A stretch of 64,000 bases of DNA, taken from an uncultured Pseudokineococcus sp. GTDB lineage: Bacteria > Actinomycetota > Actinomycetes > Actinomycetales > Quadrisphaeraceae. Of this stretch, positions 7,536-16,833 are shown piece after piece; the stretch's first letter is position 1, and each line of letters opens with the position of its first letter. The stretch covers positions 62,001 to 126,000 of the forward strand of contig NZ_CANMAA010000010.1 of NCBI RefSeq assembly GCF_947495735.1. The letters are read 5' to 3'. Below the pieces are notes generated by a model that did no database searches, had not been told where the DNA came from, and saw only the letters and a program-made list of their open reading frames with translations. Made by a program: the position numbers and the translations under genes.

Positions 7536-9167
7536 TCAGACGGTGAAGCGCCGGACGGCCGCCTCGAGGTCACCGCTGAGGCGGTGCAGCTGCTCCGCCG
7601 AGCGCCGGGCCTCGGCGAGGCCGCCGGCGCAGCGCCCGGTCGCGTCGGCGACGCCGGACGCGCTGTCCGCGATCTCCCGGGACGAGGCGGCGGCGCCGCT
7701 CACGCTGCGGCCCATCTCGGCCGTCGTGGCGCTCTGCTCCTCCACGGCCGAGGCGATGGTCATCTGGTAGTCGTTGATCTGGCCGACGACGCCGGTGATG
7801 CGGTCGATGGCCGCTGCGGCGCCACGCGTGTCGTCCTGGATGGCCCGCACGCGCCCGGCGATGTCCTCGGTGGCGCGGGCGGTCTCCTGCGCCAGCTCCT
7901 TGACCTCGCTGGCCACGACGGCGAAGCCCTTGCCCGCCGCACCGGCGCGGGCCGCCTCGATCGTCGCGTTGAGCGCGAGCAGGTTGGTCTGCTCGGCGAT
8001 GCTCGTGATGAGGCGCACGACGGCGCCGACCTCCTGCGAGGACGCACCGAGCTGGGCGACGGTCTGCGTGGTCTCCCCCGCGATCGCCACGGCCTCCTGG
8101 GCCACGCGGGCGGCCTCGGCGGCGCTGTGGGCGATCTCCTGGATCGACACGGCCATCTGCTCCGAGCCCGCCGCGGCGCCCTGGACGCCGGAGGTGACCT
8201 CCGTCGCCGCCGCGGAGACGGCTCCCGCCCGGCCGTTGGCCTCGTCGAGGCCCGTGGTGATGGTGGTGGTCGTCGCGGTGAGGTCGCGGGAGGCGGACGC
8301 CAGCGCCGTCGAGGAGCTGCTGACGACGCGCATGGTCTCCCGCGTGGCCTCCAGGCTGCGGTTGAGGGCCGCACCCATGTCGACCAGCTCGCGGGGACCG
8401 CGGACCCCGGCGCGCGCGGTCAGGTCGCCCCGCGCCACGCGCTCGAGCACCGCGCCGATCTCCTGCACCGGCCGCGCGACCCCCCGGGCGGTGACCAGGG
8501 CGAGCCCCAAGGAGAGCAGCGCACCGAGCACCACGAGCACCACGGTCACCAGGCGCGCCCCGCGGAACGCCTCCTCGGCCTCCGCGGCCAGCCGCTCGGC
8601 CTCCTGGCCCTCCAGCTGGGTGGCCGCGGCGATCGCCTCCTGGGCCTGGACCTCGAGCTGCTGCAGCTGCGTGACGGCGGCGACGACGGCGTCCTGGTCA
8701 CCGGCCACGGTCGCCGTCACGACCTCCTCACCGATGACGGACATCTGCCCGTACACGTCGGTGAACGTCGCCAGCTCGGAGCGCGCCGGCGAGGACAGCT
8801 CGAGGGCCGCGGCGGTCTCCAGCTCCTCGGCGAGCTGAGCGGCCAACTCCGCGTTCTGGGCCTGGACCGCCGCCCGCTGGTCCTCCGCCAGGGTCGGCAG
8901 GCCGATGCGGGCCTGGCCCGCCTGCAGCTGCCAGTAGCCGGCCTCCACGCCGCGCAGCGCGTCGAGGGGGACGGCGCCGAGCCGGTAGACGTCGTCCGCC
9001 CGCTCGCTCACCAGCGCCGTGCTGCCGACGCCCACCGCACCGACGGCGACGGTCACGGCGGTGACCCCGAGGAAGGCGGCCATCAGGCGCCCCCGCAGAC
9101 CGCTGCGCCCGAGCACGCCCGTCCGGGGTGCGTCGGTGGTGGTGCCGGTGCGGTCGTCGCGGGCCAT
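7536..9167 (-). CDS. Methyl-accepting chemotaxis protein
   Basis: Predicted 543 residues. One transmembrane helix follows residue 25, a periplasm-equivalent helical sensor of about 150 residues comes next, then a second helix ([19 protein letters not shown]), a HAMP linker and a long coiled-coil signalling domain. The hairpin tip reads [20 protein letters not shown], the near-invariant CheA/CheW contact site. It sits in the cytoplasmic membrane and feeds the chemotaxis kinase; no che genes are nearby. The ATG at 9167 has a strong GGAGGAG seven bases upstream. The ligand is unknown; proximity to the GlcNAc operon is suggestive only. Confidence 0.95.
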   Translation of the reverse strand: MARDDRTGTTTDAPRTGVLGRSGLRGRLMAAFLGVTAVTVAVGAVGVGSTALVSERADDVYRLGAVPLDALRGVEAGYWQLQAGQARIGLPTLAEDQRAAVQAQNAELAAQLAEELETAAALELSSPARSELATFTDVYGQMSVIGEEVVTATVAGDQDAVVAAVTQLQQLEVQAQEAIAAATQLEGQEAERLAAEAEEAFRGARLVTVVLVVLGALLSLGLALVTARGVARPVQEIGAVLERVARGDLTARAGVRGPRELVDMGAALNRSLEATRETMRVVSSSSTALASASRDLTATTTTITTGLDEANGRAGAVSAAATEVTSGVQGAAAGSEQMAVSIQEIAHSAAEAARVAQEAVAIAGETTQTVAQLGASSQEVGAVVRLITSIAEQTNLLALNATIEAARAGAAGKGFAVVASEVKELAQETARATEDIAGRVRAIQDDTRGAAAAIDRITGVVGQINDYQMTIASAVEEQSATTAEMGRSVSGAAASSREIADSASGVADATGRCAGGLAEARRSAEQLHRLSGDLEAAVRRFTV

Positions 9168-9257
9168 GGCGCGCTCCTCCTGGGGTGTCGGGGGTGTCGG
9201 GGTAACCGGTGTCGGCGCGGTCGCCTCTCGGCGACCGCGTCGGGTCCTCCCCCGCGC

Positions 9258-9284
9258 ATCGGCCGACGAGCCCTCCGAGATGAG
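9258..9284 (-). promoter_or_regulatory. FliA-type flagellar promoter of the chemoreceptor gene
   Basis: On the minus strand CTCA (9284-9281), 17 bases, then GCCGAT (9263-9258). This matches closely the CTCA-N15-17-GCCGAA pattern I recall for FliA-family sigma factors of Actinoplanes. The leader to the ATG at 9167 would be about 80 bases. The last base of the -10 differs from that consensus. Confidence 0.55.
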
Positions 9285-9530
9285 CGGACCCGGGGCCCGA
9301 CGTCCGCGGGAGACCCGAGCGGGCGAGGCGCTGCGCCCGCCGCGCCGCGACGTCCGTGCGCGCCCGCACGCCTCGCGGAGGAGGCCGTCGGCCTCGAGCG
9401 CCGGTCGCCCCCGGCGGCGTGACGACGCTGGTCGTCAGCGACCGGCAGCCGGCCGGGTCGACGCCCGTCGGCTGCAGCGGCCTGCGGCTGCCGGTGCGCC
9501 ACCTCCGCGTCCGCGCCGTCCGTCCGTCCG

Positions 9531-9589
9531 GCGGGCGGGCGGGCGGGCGGGCGGGCGGGCGGGCGGGCAGGCGGGCAGGCGGGCAGGCG
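9531..9589. repeat. Tetranucleotide GCGG tract with GCAG variants
   Basis: About 14-15 tandem units of four bases: nine GCGG, then alternating GCAG and GCGG. It is preceded by three CGTC units. Such tracts vary by slippage and tend to form G-rich structures; no gene spans it. Confidence 0.9.
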
Positions 9590-9600
9590 ACCTTCGTCTC

Positions 9601-9741
9601 CGGACGACCGCTCCGCTGCCCTCGCCGGCCACGGCGCGGCTCGACCGCTGACCGTCATCGGGCCGCCTCCTGGGCGGACGACCGCTCCGCTCGTCTCCGC
9701 GCCCGCTGCTAGCGTCGGCGCGTGCCGGACGACCGCTCCGC
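9601..9741 (+). repeat. Three direct copies of CGGACGACCGCTCCGC around a TetR gene start
   Basis: Identical 16-base copies start at 9601, 9675 and 9726. The third lies inside the first codons of the TetR gene. Each has the weak dyad CGGA-N7-TCCG. They could be operator sites for the regulator itself or a recent local duplication. Confidence 0.7.
9710..9715 (+). promoter_or_regulatory. -10 box TAGCGT for a leaderless TetR transcript
   Basis: TAGCGT ends six bases before the GTG at 9722, the spacing expected if transcription starts at the start codon. No ribosome-binding site precedes this GTG. The same hexamer recurs before several other genes in the window. Confidence 0.55.
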
Positions 9742-10342
9742 ATCGTCAGCCCCGGCGGAGGCGCCGTCCGCTGCGCCCCTCGCCCGACCCGCGCGCCTGC
9801 GCGCCGACGCCGCCCGCAACCGCGCCCAGGTGCTTGAAGCGGCCGCCGCGCAGCTGGCGGCTCCCGACGGCGACCTGGCGATGAACGTCCTCGCCCGCAC
9901 CGCCGGCGTGGGCGTCGGCACGGTCTACCGGCACTTCCCCACCCGCCAGGTGCTGCTGGAGGCGCTGGCCGCCGACGGGCTCGAGGCGCTCGTCGCGGCC
10001 GCCGAGACAGCCGCGGCGGACGAGTGCTCCGCTGGGCTCGAGGCGGTCCTGCGCACCGGCCTGCGCCTGCAGCTGACCGACGCCGCGCTGGGAGCCGTGC
10101 TCGCCGCGCAGGAGCCTGCCTGCGTCGACACCCGGGCGCTCACCGAGCGCCTCGAGTCGGCCGTCGGCCAGGTGCTCGACCGCGCCCGGACCGCCGGCGA
10201 CGTCCGCGACGACGTCGCGCCCGACGACGTGCGCCGGCTCCTGTACGGGCTCGCGCGCGCCGTCTCGTGCGGCCCGGGGCGCCTCGCGCCGTCCGCCCGG
10301 TACGTCGACGTGCTCCTGCAGGGCCTGCGCCCGCACGGCTGA
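9722..10342 (+). CDS. TetR-family transcriptional regulator
   Basis: Predicted 206 residues. After a 25-residue Ser/Ala/Pro-rich leader comes a TetR_N helix-turn-helix (RNRAQVLEAAAAQLA ... LARTAGVGVGTVYRHFPTRQVLLEAL), then an alpha-helical ligand and dimerisation domain ending at a short tail. It probably represses a nearby promoter, but no efflux or enzyme gene lies immediately beside it, and its own region carries three copies of a 16-base repeat. GTG 9722 is chosen from the leaderless -10 spacing. The ligand is unknown. Confidence 0.88.
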   Translation: MPDDRSASSAPAEAPSAAPLARPARLRADAARNRAQVLEAAAAQLAAPDGDLAMNVLARTAGVGVGTVYRHFPTRQVLLEALAADGLEALVAAAETAAADECSAGLEAVLRTGLRLQLTDAALGAVLAAQEPACVDTRALTERLESAVGQVLDRARTAGDVRDDVAPDDVRRLLYGLARAVSCGPGRLAPSARYVDVLLQGLRPHG

Positions 10343-10354
10343 CCGGCGCTCCGA

Positions 10355-10399
10355 CCGGACGGGCCGTCCGGACGGGCTGTCCGGACGGGCCGTCCGGTC
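10355..10399 (+). terminator. Tandem-repeat hairpin downstream of the TetR gene
   Basis: Three tandem 13-base units CCGGACGGGCYGT (10355, 10368, 10381) followed by CCGGTC. Because each unit is nearly self-complementary, the whole block can fold as one long stem with a single mismatch. It begins 12 bases after the TetR stop and lacks a U-tract, as is common for actinobacterial terminators. Confidence 0.65.
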
Positions 10400-10579
10400 G
10401 AGGAGGACCGTCGACCGGAGGGCTCAGCGTGCGCGCCCCCCGCTTGCGCACCCCTCCCCCGCCGCGCCCCGCGTGGACCTCCAAGGCCGCGCGCGCTGAG
10501 CCCTGCCGTCTTCGTCGGCCACCTCTCGCTCCCGAAGGGTTGACCGAGACATCCCACCTATGCCACCGTCCTCGGCGTG

Positions 10580-10592
10580 GACATCGGATGTC
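10580..10592. promoter_or_regulatory. Palindromic operator GACATCGGATGTC of the fucose operon
   Basis: Perfect 13-base palindrome centred on G, eleven bases upstream of the ATG of the first fucose gene. A lone half-site GACATC lies about three helical turns upstream at 10548. The same core ACATCGGATGT stands before the mutarotase-regulator operon at 21268. It is the likely binding site of the GntR/FCD protein encoded at 20167-20868. Confidence 0.75.
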
Positions 10593-10602
10593 TGGAGCAG
10601 CG

Positions 10603-11451
10603 ATGAAGCTGGTACGACTTGGCGACCCCGGCGCGGAGCAGTGGGCGGCCGCGAGGCCGGACGGCTTGATGGCAGACCTGAGCGCGGTGGTGGACGGTGC
10701 GGCACCGCTGACTTCCTCATCCCTGTCGGCGATCGAGAGCGCCCTTTCATCGGGTGGCTTGCCGACGATCGACCCTACGGGTCGGCGCACCGGCCCGCCG
10801 ACGCCGCGCCCGGGCACGGTCGTCTGCGTCGGGCTCAACTACTCCGACCACGCGGCGGAGACGGGGGCGCAGCTGCCGGCGGAGCCCGTCCTCTTCCTCA
10901 AGAGCAGCCGGACCGTCGTCGGTCCCCATGACGAGGTGCTCATCCCTCGTGGCAGCGTGAAGACGGACTACGAGGTCGAGCTCGCCGTCGTCATCGGACG
11001 CACAGCGCGCTACCTCCCGGACGCCGCGGCGGGCCTGGACGCCGTCCTCGGGTACGCCGTCTCCCACGACGTGTCCGAGCGCGAGTACCAGCTGGAGCGC
11101 GGCGGGCAGTGGGACAAGGGCAAGAGCTGCGAGACCTTCAACCCGCTCGGCCCCTGGCTCGTGACCGCGGACGAGGTGCCCGACCCGCAGGCGCTCGACG
11201 TGCGGCTGTGGGTCGACGGAGACCTCCGCCAGGACGGCAGCACCGCGGACATGGTCTTCGGCGTCGGGGAGCTCGTCCGCTACATCAGCCACTTCATGGT
11301 CCTGGAGCCGGGCGACGTCATCAACACGGGGACCCCGGCCGGCGTCGCCCTCGGCCAGCCGGACCCGAAGCCCTTCCTGCGCGCCGGCCAGGTGGTCGAG
11401 TGCGAGATCACCGGGCTCGGCCGCCAGCGCCAGGTGCTCGGGGCCGCGTGA
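10603..11451 (+). CDS. Fumarylacetoacetase-family hydrolase, probable 2,4-diketo-3-deoxy-L-fuconate hydrolase
   Basis: Predicted 282 residues, FAH fold, with the hallmark [13 protein letters not shown] near residue 73, metal ligands in [11 protein letters not shown], and the C-terminal [15 protein letters not shown] loop. In the known non-phosphorylative L-fucose route this family cleaves the last intermediate to pyruvate and L-lactate. The neighbouring fuconate dehydratase and SDR support that role over ureidoglycolate lyase or related activities. ATG 10603 follows GGAGCAG at good spacing. Its stop overlaps the next start as TGATG. Confidence 0.85.
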   Translation: MKLVRLGDPGAEQWAAARPDGLMADLSAVVDGAAPLTSSSLSAIESALSSGGLPTIDPTGRRTGPPTPRPGTVVCVGLNYSDHAAETGAQLPAEPVLFLKSSRTVVGPHDEVLIPRGSVKTDYEVELAVVIGRTARYLPDAAAGLDAVLGYAVSHDVSEREYQLERGGQWDKGKSCETFNPLGPWLVTADEVPDPQALDVRLWVDGDLRQDGSTADMVFGVGELVRYISHFMVLEPGDVINTGTPAGVALGQPDPKPFLRAGQVVECEITGLGRQRQVLGAA

Positions 11452-12791
11452 TGGCCGTCGTCACGCGGTTCGAGACCTACGACGTCCGCTTCCCGACCTC
11501 CCGCCACCTCGACGGGTCGGACGCCATGAACCCGGACCCCGACTACTCCGCCGCCTACCTCGTCATCGGCACGGACGTCGGAGACGGGCACGAGGGCCAC
11601 GGGTTCGCCTTCACCATCGGGCGGGGCAACGACGTGCAGGTCGCGGCGATCCGCGCCCTCGCCGGCCACGTGGTGGGCTGGGACGTGGAGGCCCTGCTGT
11701 CGGACATGGGCGCCACCTGGCGCCGGTTCGCCGACGACTCCCAGCTCCGCTGGCTGGGACCGGAGAAGGGCGTCATGCACATGGCGGTCTCCGCGGTCGT
11801 CAACGCGCTGTGGGACCTGCGCGCCAAGCGCGCGGGCCTGCCGCTGTGGGAGCTGCTGTCCTCGATGAGCCCCGAGGAGCTGGTCTCCCTCGTCGACTTC
11901 CGCTACCTGACCGACGCCCTCACCGAGGCCCGGGCGCTGGAGGTCCTGCGGCGGGCCGAGCCCGGCCGGGCCGAGCGCCGTCGGGCGCTGCTGGACACCG
12001 GCTACCCGGCCTACACGACGACGCCCGGGTGGCTCGGCTACTCCGACGAGAAGCTCGTCCGCCTGTCGCGGGAGGCCGTCGCCGAGGGGTTCACCCAGAT
12101 CAAGCTCAAGGTCGGCAGCCGCCTGGAGGACGACGTCCGGCGGATGCGCCTGGCCCGCGAGGCCGTCGGTCCGGACGTGCGCATCGCCGTCGACGCCAAC
12201 CAGCGGTGGGACGTCGGGGACGCCGTCCCCTGGATCCGCGCCCTGGCGCCGTTCGACCCGTGGTGGGTCGAGGAGCCCACGAGCCCCGACGACGTCCTCG
12301 GCCACGCGACGATCCGCGAGGCCGTGGCGCCCGTGAGGATCGCCACCGGCGAGCACGTCCAGAACCGGGTCGTCTTCAAGCAGATGCTGCAGGCCGGGTC
12401 GCTCGACGTGCTGCAGATCGACGCCGCCCGGGTGGCCGGGGTCAACGAGAACGTGGCGATCCTCCTGCTGGCCGCGGTGTTCGACGTTCCGGTGTGCCCC
12501 CACGCCGGGGGTGTCGGGCTGTGCGAGCTGGTGCAGCACCTCTCGATGTTCGACCTCGTCGCCGTCTCCGGCACCACCACCGACCGCGTCGTCGAGTACG
12601 TCGACCACCTCCACGAGCACTTCGTGGATCCCGTGGTCGTCGAGCACGGGCGCTACCGCGCGCCCTCGGCGCCGGGCTTCTCGGCGCAGATGCTCCCCGC
12701 GACCCTCACCGACCACCTCTTCCCCGACGGGCCGGTCTGGCGCGCAGGTGCACCGACGGACGACGCCGTGCTGGACGGGGTGGCGCCGTGA
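11451..12791 (+). CDS. L-fuconate dehydratase
   Basis: Predicted 446 residues of the enolase superfamily (mandelate racemase subgroup). KLKVG gives Lys218/Lys220; Asp248 (VDANQRW), Glu274 (EEPTSPDD) and Glu301 (GEHVQNR) are the Mg ligands, and Asp324 with His351 ([11 protein letters not shown]) form the general acid/base dyad. These positions coincide with what I recall for the characterised Xanthomonas enzyme, so the assignment is strong. It dehydrates L-fuconate to 2-keto-3-deoxy-L-fuconate. Start and stop overlap both neighbours (TGATG upstream, GTGA downstream), indicating coupled translation. Confidence 0.95.
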   Translation: MAVVTRFETYDVRFPTSRHLDGSDAMNPDPDYSAAYLVIGTDVGDGHEGHGFAFTIGRGNDVQVAAIRALAGHVVGWDVEALLSDMGATWRRFADDSQLRWLGPEKGVMHMAVSAVVNALWDLRAKRAGLPLWELLSSMSPEELVSLVDFRYLTDALTEARALEVLRRAEPGRAERRRALLDTGYPAYTTTPGWLGYSDEKLVRLSREAVAEGFTQIKLKVGSRLEDDVRRMRLAREAVGPDVRIAVDANQRWDVGDAVPWIRALAPFDPWWVEEPTSPDDVLGHATIREAVAPVRIATGEHVQNRVVFKQMLQAGSLDVLQIDAARVAGVNENVAILLLAAVFDVPVCPHAGGVGLCELVQHLSMFDLVAVSGTTTDRVVEYVDHLHEHFVDPVVVEHGRYRAPSAPGFSAQMLPATLTDHLFPDGPVWRAGAPTDDAVLDGVAP

Positions 12792-13558
12792 GCGCACCGA
12801 CGCACGGGAGCCACGGCCTCTCGGGCGCCCGCGCCCTCGTCACGGGCGGGGCCTCGGGGATCGGCGCCGCCGTCGTGGAACGGCTGCGGGCCGACGGCGC
12901 CCGCGTCGTCGTCCTCGACCGGGTGGACCCGGGCGGCGACCCGGACGCCGTGCAGGCGGACCTGGCCGACGACGCCGCCGTCCGCCGCGCCGTGGAGCAG
13001 GCGGTCGAGCGCCTGGGCGGGCTCGACGTCCTCGTGAACAACGCCGGCATCGGCGCCCAGGGCACCGTCGAGGACAACGACGACGACGAGTGGCACCGGG
13101 TGCTCGACGTCAACGTCGTCGGGACGGTGCGGGTCACCCGTGCCGCCCTGCCGCACCTGCGGCGCTCGGACCACGCCGTCGTCGTGACGACGTGCTCGAT
13201 CGCGGCCACCGCCGGGCTGCCGCGACGGGCCCTGTACTCGGCCACCAAGGGCGCGCTGCAGTCTCTCGTCCTCGCGATGGCCGCCGACCACCTGGCCGAG
13301 GGGGTCCGCTTCTGCGCGATCAACCCCGGGACGGCCGACACCCCCTGGGTGCAGCGGCTCCTGGACTCCGCCGACGACCCGGCCCGCGAGCGCGCCGCGC
13401 TCGAGGCGCGGCAGCCGTCGGGACGGCTCGTCACCGCGGACGAGGTCGCCCACGCCGTCGCCTCCCTCGCCGACCCCCGCTCGGGGGCCACGACCGGGAC
13501 CGCCCTGGCCGTCGACGGCGGGATGCAGGGGCTCCGGCTGCCCGGCCGACGGGCCTGA
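12788..13558 (+). CDS. SDR oxidoreductase, probable 2-keto-3-deoxy-L-fuconate dehydrogenase
   Basis: Predicted 256 residues, classical short-chain dehydrogenase. Cofactor motif TGGASGIG near residue 18, NNAGIG, catalytic Ser (TTCSIAA), Tyr and Lys (YSATK) are all present, and Asp after the second strand (VVLDRVD) predicts NAD preference. Given its place between fuconate dehydratase and the importer, oxidation of 2-keto-3-deoxy-L-fuconate at C4 is the likeliest step; L-fucose dehydrogenase is the alternative, though the AKR gene downstream better fits that. Starts with GTG overlapping the dehydratase stop. Confidence 0.85.
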   Translation: MSAPTHGSHGLSGARALVTGGASGIGAAVVERLRADGARVVVLDRVDPGGDPDAVQADLADDAAVRRAVEQAVERLGGLDVLVNNAGIGAQGTVEDNDDDEWHRVLDVNVVGTVRVTRAALPHLRRSDHAVVVTTCSIAATAGLPRRALYSATKGALQSLVLAMAADHLAEGVRFCAINPGTADTPWVQRLLDSADDPARERAALEARQPSGRLVTADEVAHAVASLADPRSGATTGTALAVDGGMQGLRLPGRRA

Positions 13559-13634
13559 CCCCACCGCGGCACCGCCACCACCGCACCGCCCGCCCCGGCA
13601 CCACGGGGCACCCGTTCTCGACGAGGAGACACCC

Positions 13635-14903
13635 ATGAGGAAGACCACTGCACCAGTCGCCGTCATCGCCGCCATGGGGCTGGCGCTCGCCGCCGGGTGC
13701 GGGGGCGACAGCGGAGGGGGGTCGGGCGGCTCGGGAGGGTCGACGGACTCCGACGGCAACACGACCCTGACGTGGGCGATGTGGTCGGGCGGCACCGCCG
13801 AGCGCGATGCCTGGCAGGCCGCGGCCGACGCCGTGCACGAGGCGGACCCCTCGCTCACGGTGGAGCTGGAGACCTCGTCCTTCGACGAGTACTTCACCAA
13901 GATGGCCACCCGGATCGGCGGTGGCTCGGCACCCTGCATCGTCAGCGTCCAGAGCCTGCGCCTCGGCGCCCTGCAGGCCGGCCTCCTCCCGCTCGACGAC
14001 CTCATCGAGTCCTCCGGCGAGGACATGTCGGACTTCACCGACGCCTCGCTCGCCGGTCTCCAGGGCGACGACGGCAGCCAGTACGCCCTGCCGTACGACG
14101 ACGGCCCGATGGTCATGCTCTACAACAAGGAGCGCTTCGCCGAGGCGGGCGTGCCCGAGCCGCAGATCGGCTGGGGGGTCGAGGAGTTCGAGTCCGCCGC
14201 GCAGGCGCTCTCCGCGGACGGCGCCTACGGCGTCTCCGCCTTCCCCTCCGACCTGGTCATGTTCTCCTCCGTCCTCGCCCGCACCGGCGTCCAGCCCGTC
14301 GCCGAGGACGGGACGCTGCAGCTGACCGACCCGGCCCTGGTCGACGGCGTCAGCTGGTACGGCGACCTCGTCCACGAGCAGCAGGTCGCCCCCCAGGTGG
14401 CGGGCGTCGACTCGACGGCCCCCTACAACGCCTTCATCGCGCAGACCACCGCGATGGTCCCCGACGGCCCCTGGGACCTGCTGAACATCCAGAGCCAGAG
14501 CGACTTCGAGGTCGGCGTCGTGACCCTGCCGGCCGGGGAGGCCGGTCCTCGGACGCTGTCGGCGGGCTCGGGCTTCGGCGTCTCCGCGTCCTGCCCGGAG
14601 CCCGAGGCCGCCTTCGAGGCGATCCGGACGCTGACCAGCACGGAGGTCCTGACCCAGCTGGCCTCCGACGGGCGGGCGCTGCCGTCGCGCACCTCGGCGC
14701 AGCAGGCCTGGTTCGACAACGCCCCGGCGGGCGCCCAGGAGGCGCTCGCAGCCGCGACCGAGAGCGCCGAGCCCATGCGGGTGACGGACGACTGGGCCCA
14801 GGTCGGCACCGCGGTCATCCAGTTCGTCGGTCCGGTCCTCAACGGCAGCAGCGAGGCGCCCGACGCGCTCGAGCAGATCCAGGCCCAGTACGGCGGCCGG
14901 TGA
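13635..14903 (+). CDS. Sugar ABC transporter substrate-binding lipoprotein (probable L-fucose or fucoside)
   Basis: Predicted 422 residues. Sec signal peptide with lipobox LAAGC and lipid-modified Cys22, then a Gly/Ser-rich linker and a family-1 extracellular solute-binding fold. ATG 13635 follows GAGGAGACACCC. Short hairpins lie on both sides of the gene (GCCCCG-N6-CGGGGC at 13592-13609 and a GCGGGG/CCCCGC stem just after the stop), a common arrangement that stabilises binding-protein mRNA. The substrate is inferred from the surrounding fucose enzymes. Confidence 0.87.
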   Translation: MRKTTAPVAVIAAMGLALAAGCGGDSGGGSGGSGGSTDSDGNTTLTWAMWSGGTAERDAWQAAADAVHEADPSLTVELETSSFDEYFTKMATRIGGGSAPCIVSVQSLRLGALQAGLLPLDDLIESSGEDMSDFTDASLAGLQGDDGSQYALPYDDGPMVMLYNKERFAEAGVPEPQIGWGVEEFESAAQALSADGAYGVSAFPSDLVMFSSVLARTGVQPVAEDGTLQLTDPALVDGVSWYGDLVHEQQVAPQVAGVDSTAPYNAFIAQTTAMVPDGPWDLLNIQSQSDFEVGVVTLPAGEAGPRTLSAGSGFGVSASCPEPEAAFEAIRTLTSTEVLTQLASDGRALPSRTSAQQAWFDNAPAGAQEALAAATESAEPMRVTDDWAQVGTAVIQFVGPVLNGSSEAPDALEQIQAQYGGR

Positions 14904-14983
14904 CCGACGGCGGGGGCGGCCCTCGGTCGTCCCCGCCCGCTCATCCCCCCACGGCCACCACCGCTCCTGAGGAGGCGGCGCCC

Positions 14984-15934
14984 ATGAGCGTCAGCAGCAC
15001 GGCGAGACCCCCGGCGCCCTCCGCGTCCACGTCCGCCTCGACACCCGCCCCGAGGCCGTCGCGGGGCCGGCGTGACGACCTCGTGCCCGCCCTGGGGTTC
15101 ACGGCACCGAGCATGCTCGGCCTCGCCCTCTTCACCGCCGTCCCGATCGGCATGTCGCTCGTCATGAGCTTCTACTCGTGGCCGATCATCGGTGAGCGCT
15201 CGGTGCGCGGCGTCGGCAACTACGTCGACCTGCTGACGAGTCCGCAGTTCCGCCGCGTGGTGCTCAACACCGTCCTGTTCACGGTGCTGTACCTGCCCCT
15301 GAACCTCCTGGTCTCGCTCGGGATCGCCCTGTGGGTGGCCTCGGTGCGCCGCGGACGGCAGGCGCTGAGGGTGATCTTCTTCATCCCCGTCGTCACGCCG
15401 ATCGTCGCCAACGTCCTCGTCTGGCGGATGATCTACACCCCCGGCGGCGCTCTGGACGGGCTCGCGCAGTCGGCCGGCGTCGACGCCCCGAACTTCCTGG
15501 GCGACCCCCGGTGGGCGATGGCCTCGCTCGTCCTCATGAGCGTGTGGCAGGGGTTCGGCTACAACATGCTCGTCTTCTCGGCCGCCCTGGACGGCATCCC
15601 CGCGAGCATCAACGAGGCCGCGAGCCTGGACGGCGTCTCCGCCTGGTCGCGCCTGCGGCACATCACGCTGCCCATGATCTCCCCGTCGATGTTCTTCGCG
15701 TCCACCATGACGCTCATCACGACCTTCCAGGTCTTCGCCCAGCCGTACCTGCTGACCGGCGGCGGGCCCGGCGTCGCGACCGAGACGCTCGTCCTCTTCG
15801 TCTACCGCCAGGGCTTCGCCTCCTTCGCCCTCGGCAGCGCCGCCGCCGCCGCGTGGGTGCTCTTCGCGCTCATCCTCCTCGTCACCGCCGTGCAGTTCGC
15901 GGGCCAGAAGAAGTGGGTGAACTACGATGTCTGA
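14984..15934 (+). CDS. Sugar ABC transporter permease (MalF-like)
   Basis: Predicted 316 residues with a Ser/Pro/Ala-rich cytoplasmic leader of about 35 residues and six membrane helices. The EAA loop reads INEAASLDGVSAWSRLRHITLP. The ATG has GAGGAGGCG nine bases upstream. It overlaps the next permease by eight bases. It pairs with that permease to form the membrane part of the fucose importer; no ATPase gene is present, so a shared MsiK-like ATPase is probably recruited. Confidence 0.88.
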   Translation: MSVSSTARPPAPSASTSASTPAPRPSRGRRDDLVPALGFTAPSMLGLALFTAVPIGMSLVMSFYSWPIIGERSVRGVGNYVDLLTSPQFRRVVLNTVLFTVLYLPLNLLVSLGIALWVASVRRGRQALRVIFFIPVVTPIVANVLVWRMIYTPGGALDGLAQSAGVDAPNFLGDPRWAMASLVLMSVWQGFGYNMLVFSAALDGIPASINEAASLDGVSAWSRLRHITLPMISPSMFFASTMTLITTFQVFAQPYLLTGGGPGVATETLVLFVYRQGFASFALGSAAAAAWVLFALILLVTAVQFAGQKKWVNYDV

Positions 15935-16832
15935 GCTGGCGAGCCCTCGCCCGACGGTGCTCCCCGTCGCCGGTCCGGTCGACGGCCGGCCCGAGCGCGG
16001 CAGGCCCCGCGGCACCGTCCGTCACGCGGTGTCCGCCGTGCTGCTGTGGCTGGTGGCCGGCCTCTTCCTCCTCCCGCTCGTCTACACCGTGGCGACGTCG
16101 CTGAAGCCGGCGAGCGAGGTCTTCTCCGTGCCCCCGACGCTCGTGGGCAGCGAGCTGCGGTGGAGCAACTACGTCGACGCCCTCACCTACCTGCCGTTCC
16201 AGCGGTTCATCCTCAACGGCGTCTTCGTCGCCACGGCCGGGACGCTGATCACGCTGGTGACCGCCAGCCTGTCGGCGTACGCCTTCTCCCGGTTGCGCTG
16301 GCGCGGGCGGGACGCGCTGTTCGGCGTCTTCCTCGTCACGCTGATGATCCCGCAGGAGATCCTCGTCGTGCCGATGTTCTCCCTGATGCAGACGTTCGGA
16401 TGGGTCGACACCTACCGGGCGCTGATCTTCCCGTGGGCCTTCACCGCGTTCGGGGTGTTCCTCCTGCGGCAGTTCTTCCTGACCGTGCCGCAGGAGCTGT
16501 CCGACGCCGCCGTCATCGACGGCGCGGGGAAGTTCCGCACCTTCTGGTCGGTGATGCTGCCGCTGGCCCGTCCCTCGCTCGCGGTGCTGGCCGTCTTCAC
16601 CTTCATCCAGTACTGGAACAGCTTCCTGTGGCCCCTCGTCATCACCAACACGATCGAGGACAAGGGCACCGTGCCGCTGGGGCTGAGCCTGTTCTTCAGC
16701 CAGCAGGGCAGCCAGTGGAACCTGGTCATGGCGGCCTCGGTCGTCTCGATGGTCCCGACCGTGCTCCTGCTCCTGGTGCTGCGGCGGCACCTGGTGAGCG
16801 GCATCGCGACGGCCGGGCTCGGGGGGCGGTGA
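15927..16832 (+). CDS. Sugar ABC transporter permease (MalG-like)
   Basis: Predicted 301 residues, six membrane helices, EAA loop LSDAAVIDGAGKFRTFWSV near residue 190. ATG 15927 lies inside the last codons of the preceding permease (8-base overlap). It is followed one base after its stop by the aldo/keto reductase GTG, so it belongs to the same transcript. MalG-type subunits complete the importer with the preceding gene and the lipoprotein. Confidence 0.88.
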   Translation: MSELASPRPTVLPVAGPVDGRPERGRPRGTVRHAVSAVLLWLVAGLFLLPLVYTVATSLKPASEVFSVPPTLVGSELRWSNYVDALTYLPFQRFILNGVFVATAGTLITLVTASLSAYAFSRLRWRGRDALFGVFLVTLMIPQEILVVPMFSLMQTFGWVDTYRALIFPWAFTAFGVFLLRQFFLTVPQELSDAAVIDGAGKFRTFWSVMLPLARPSLAVLAVFTFIQYWNSFLWPLVITNTIEDKGTVPLGLSLFFSQQGSQWNLVMAASVVSMVPTVLLLLVLRRHLVSGIATAGLGGR

Positions 16833-16833
16833 C

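Larger units (their letters stand above)
9168..9721. other. Repeat-rich intergenic region without a convincing gene
   Basis: This stretch of 554 bases carries the chemoreceptor promoter, a GCGG tetranucleotide tract and two of three copies of a 16-base repeat. Open frames here are low-complexity products of the GC tract and show no domain. Confidence 0.6.

Noticed and set aside
4000-9422. Very long open frames opposite the importer and chemoreceptor genes
   Set aside because: They are third-position GC shadows: Arg/Gly/Ala-rich, without domains, and antisense to genes with clear motifs.
9531-9589. Tandem repeats as a possible CRISPR array
   Set aside because: Units are four bases with no spacers; no cas genes nearby.
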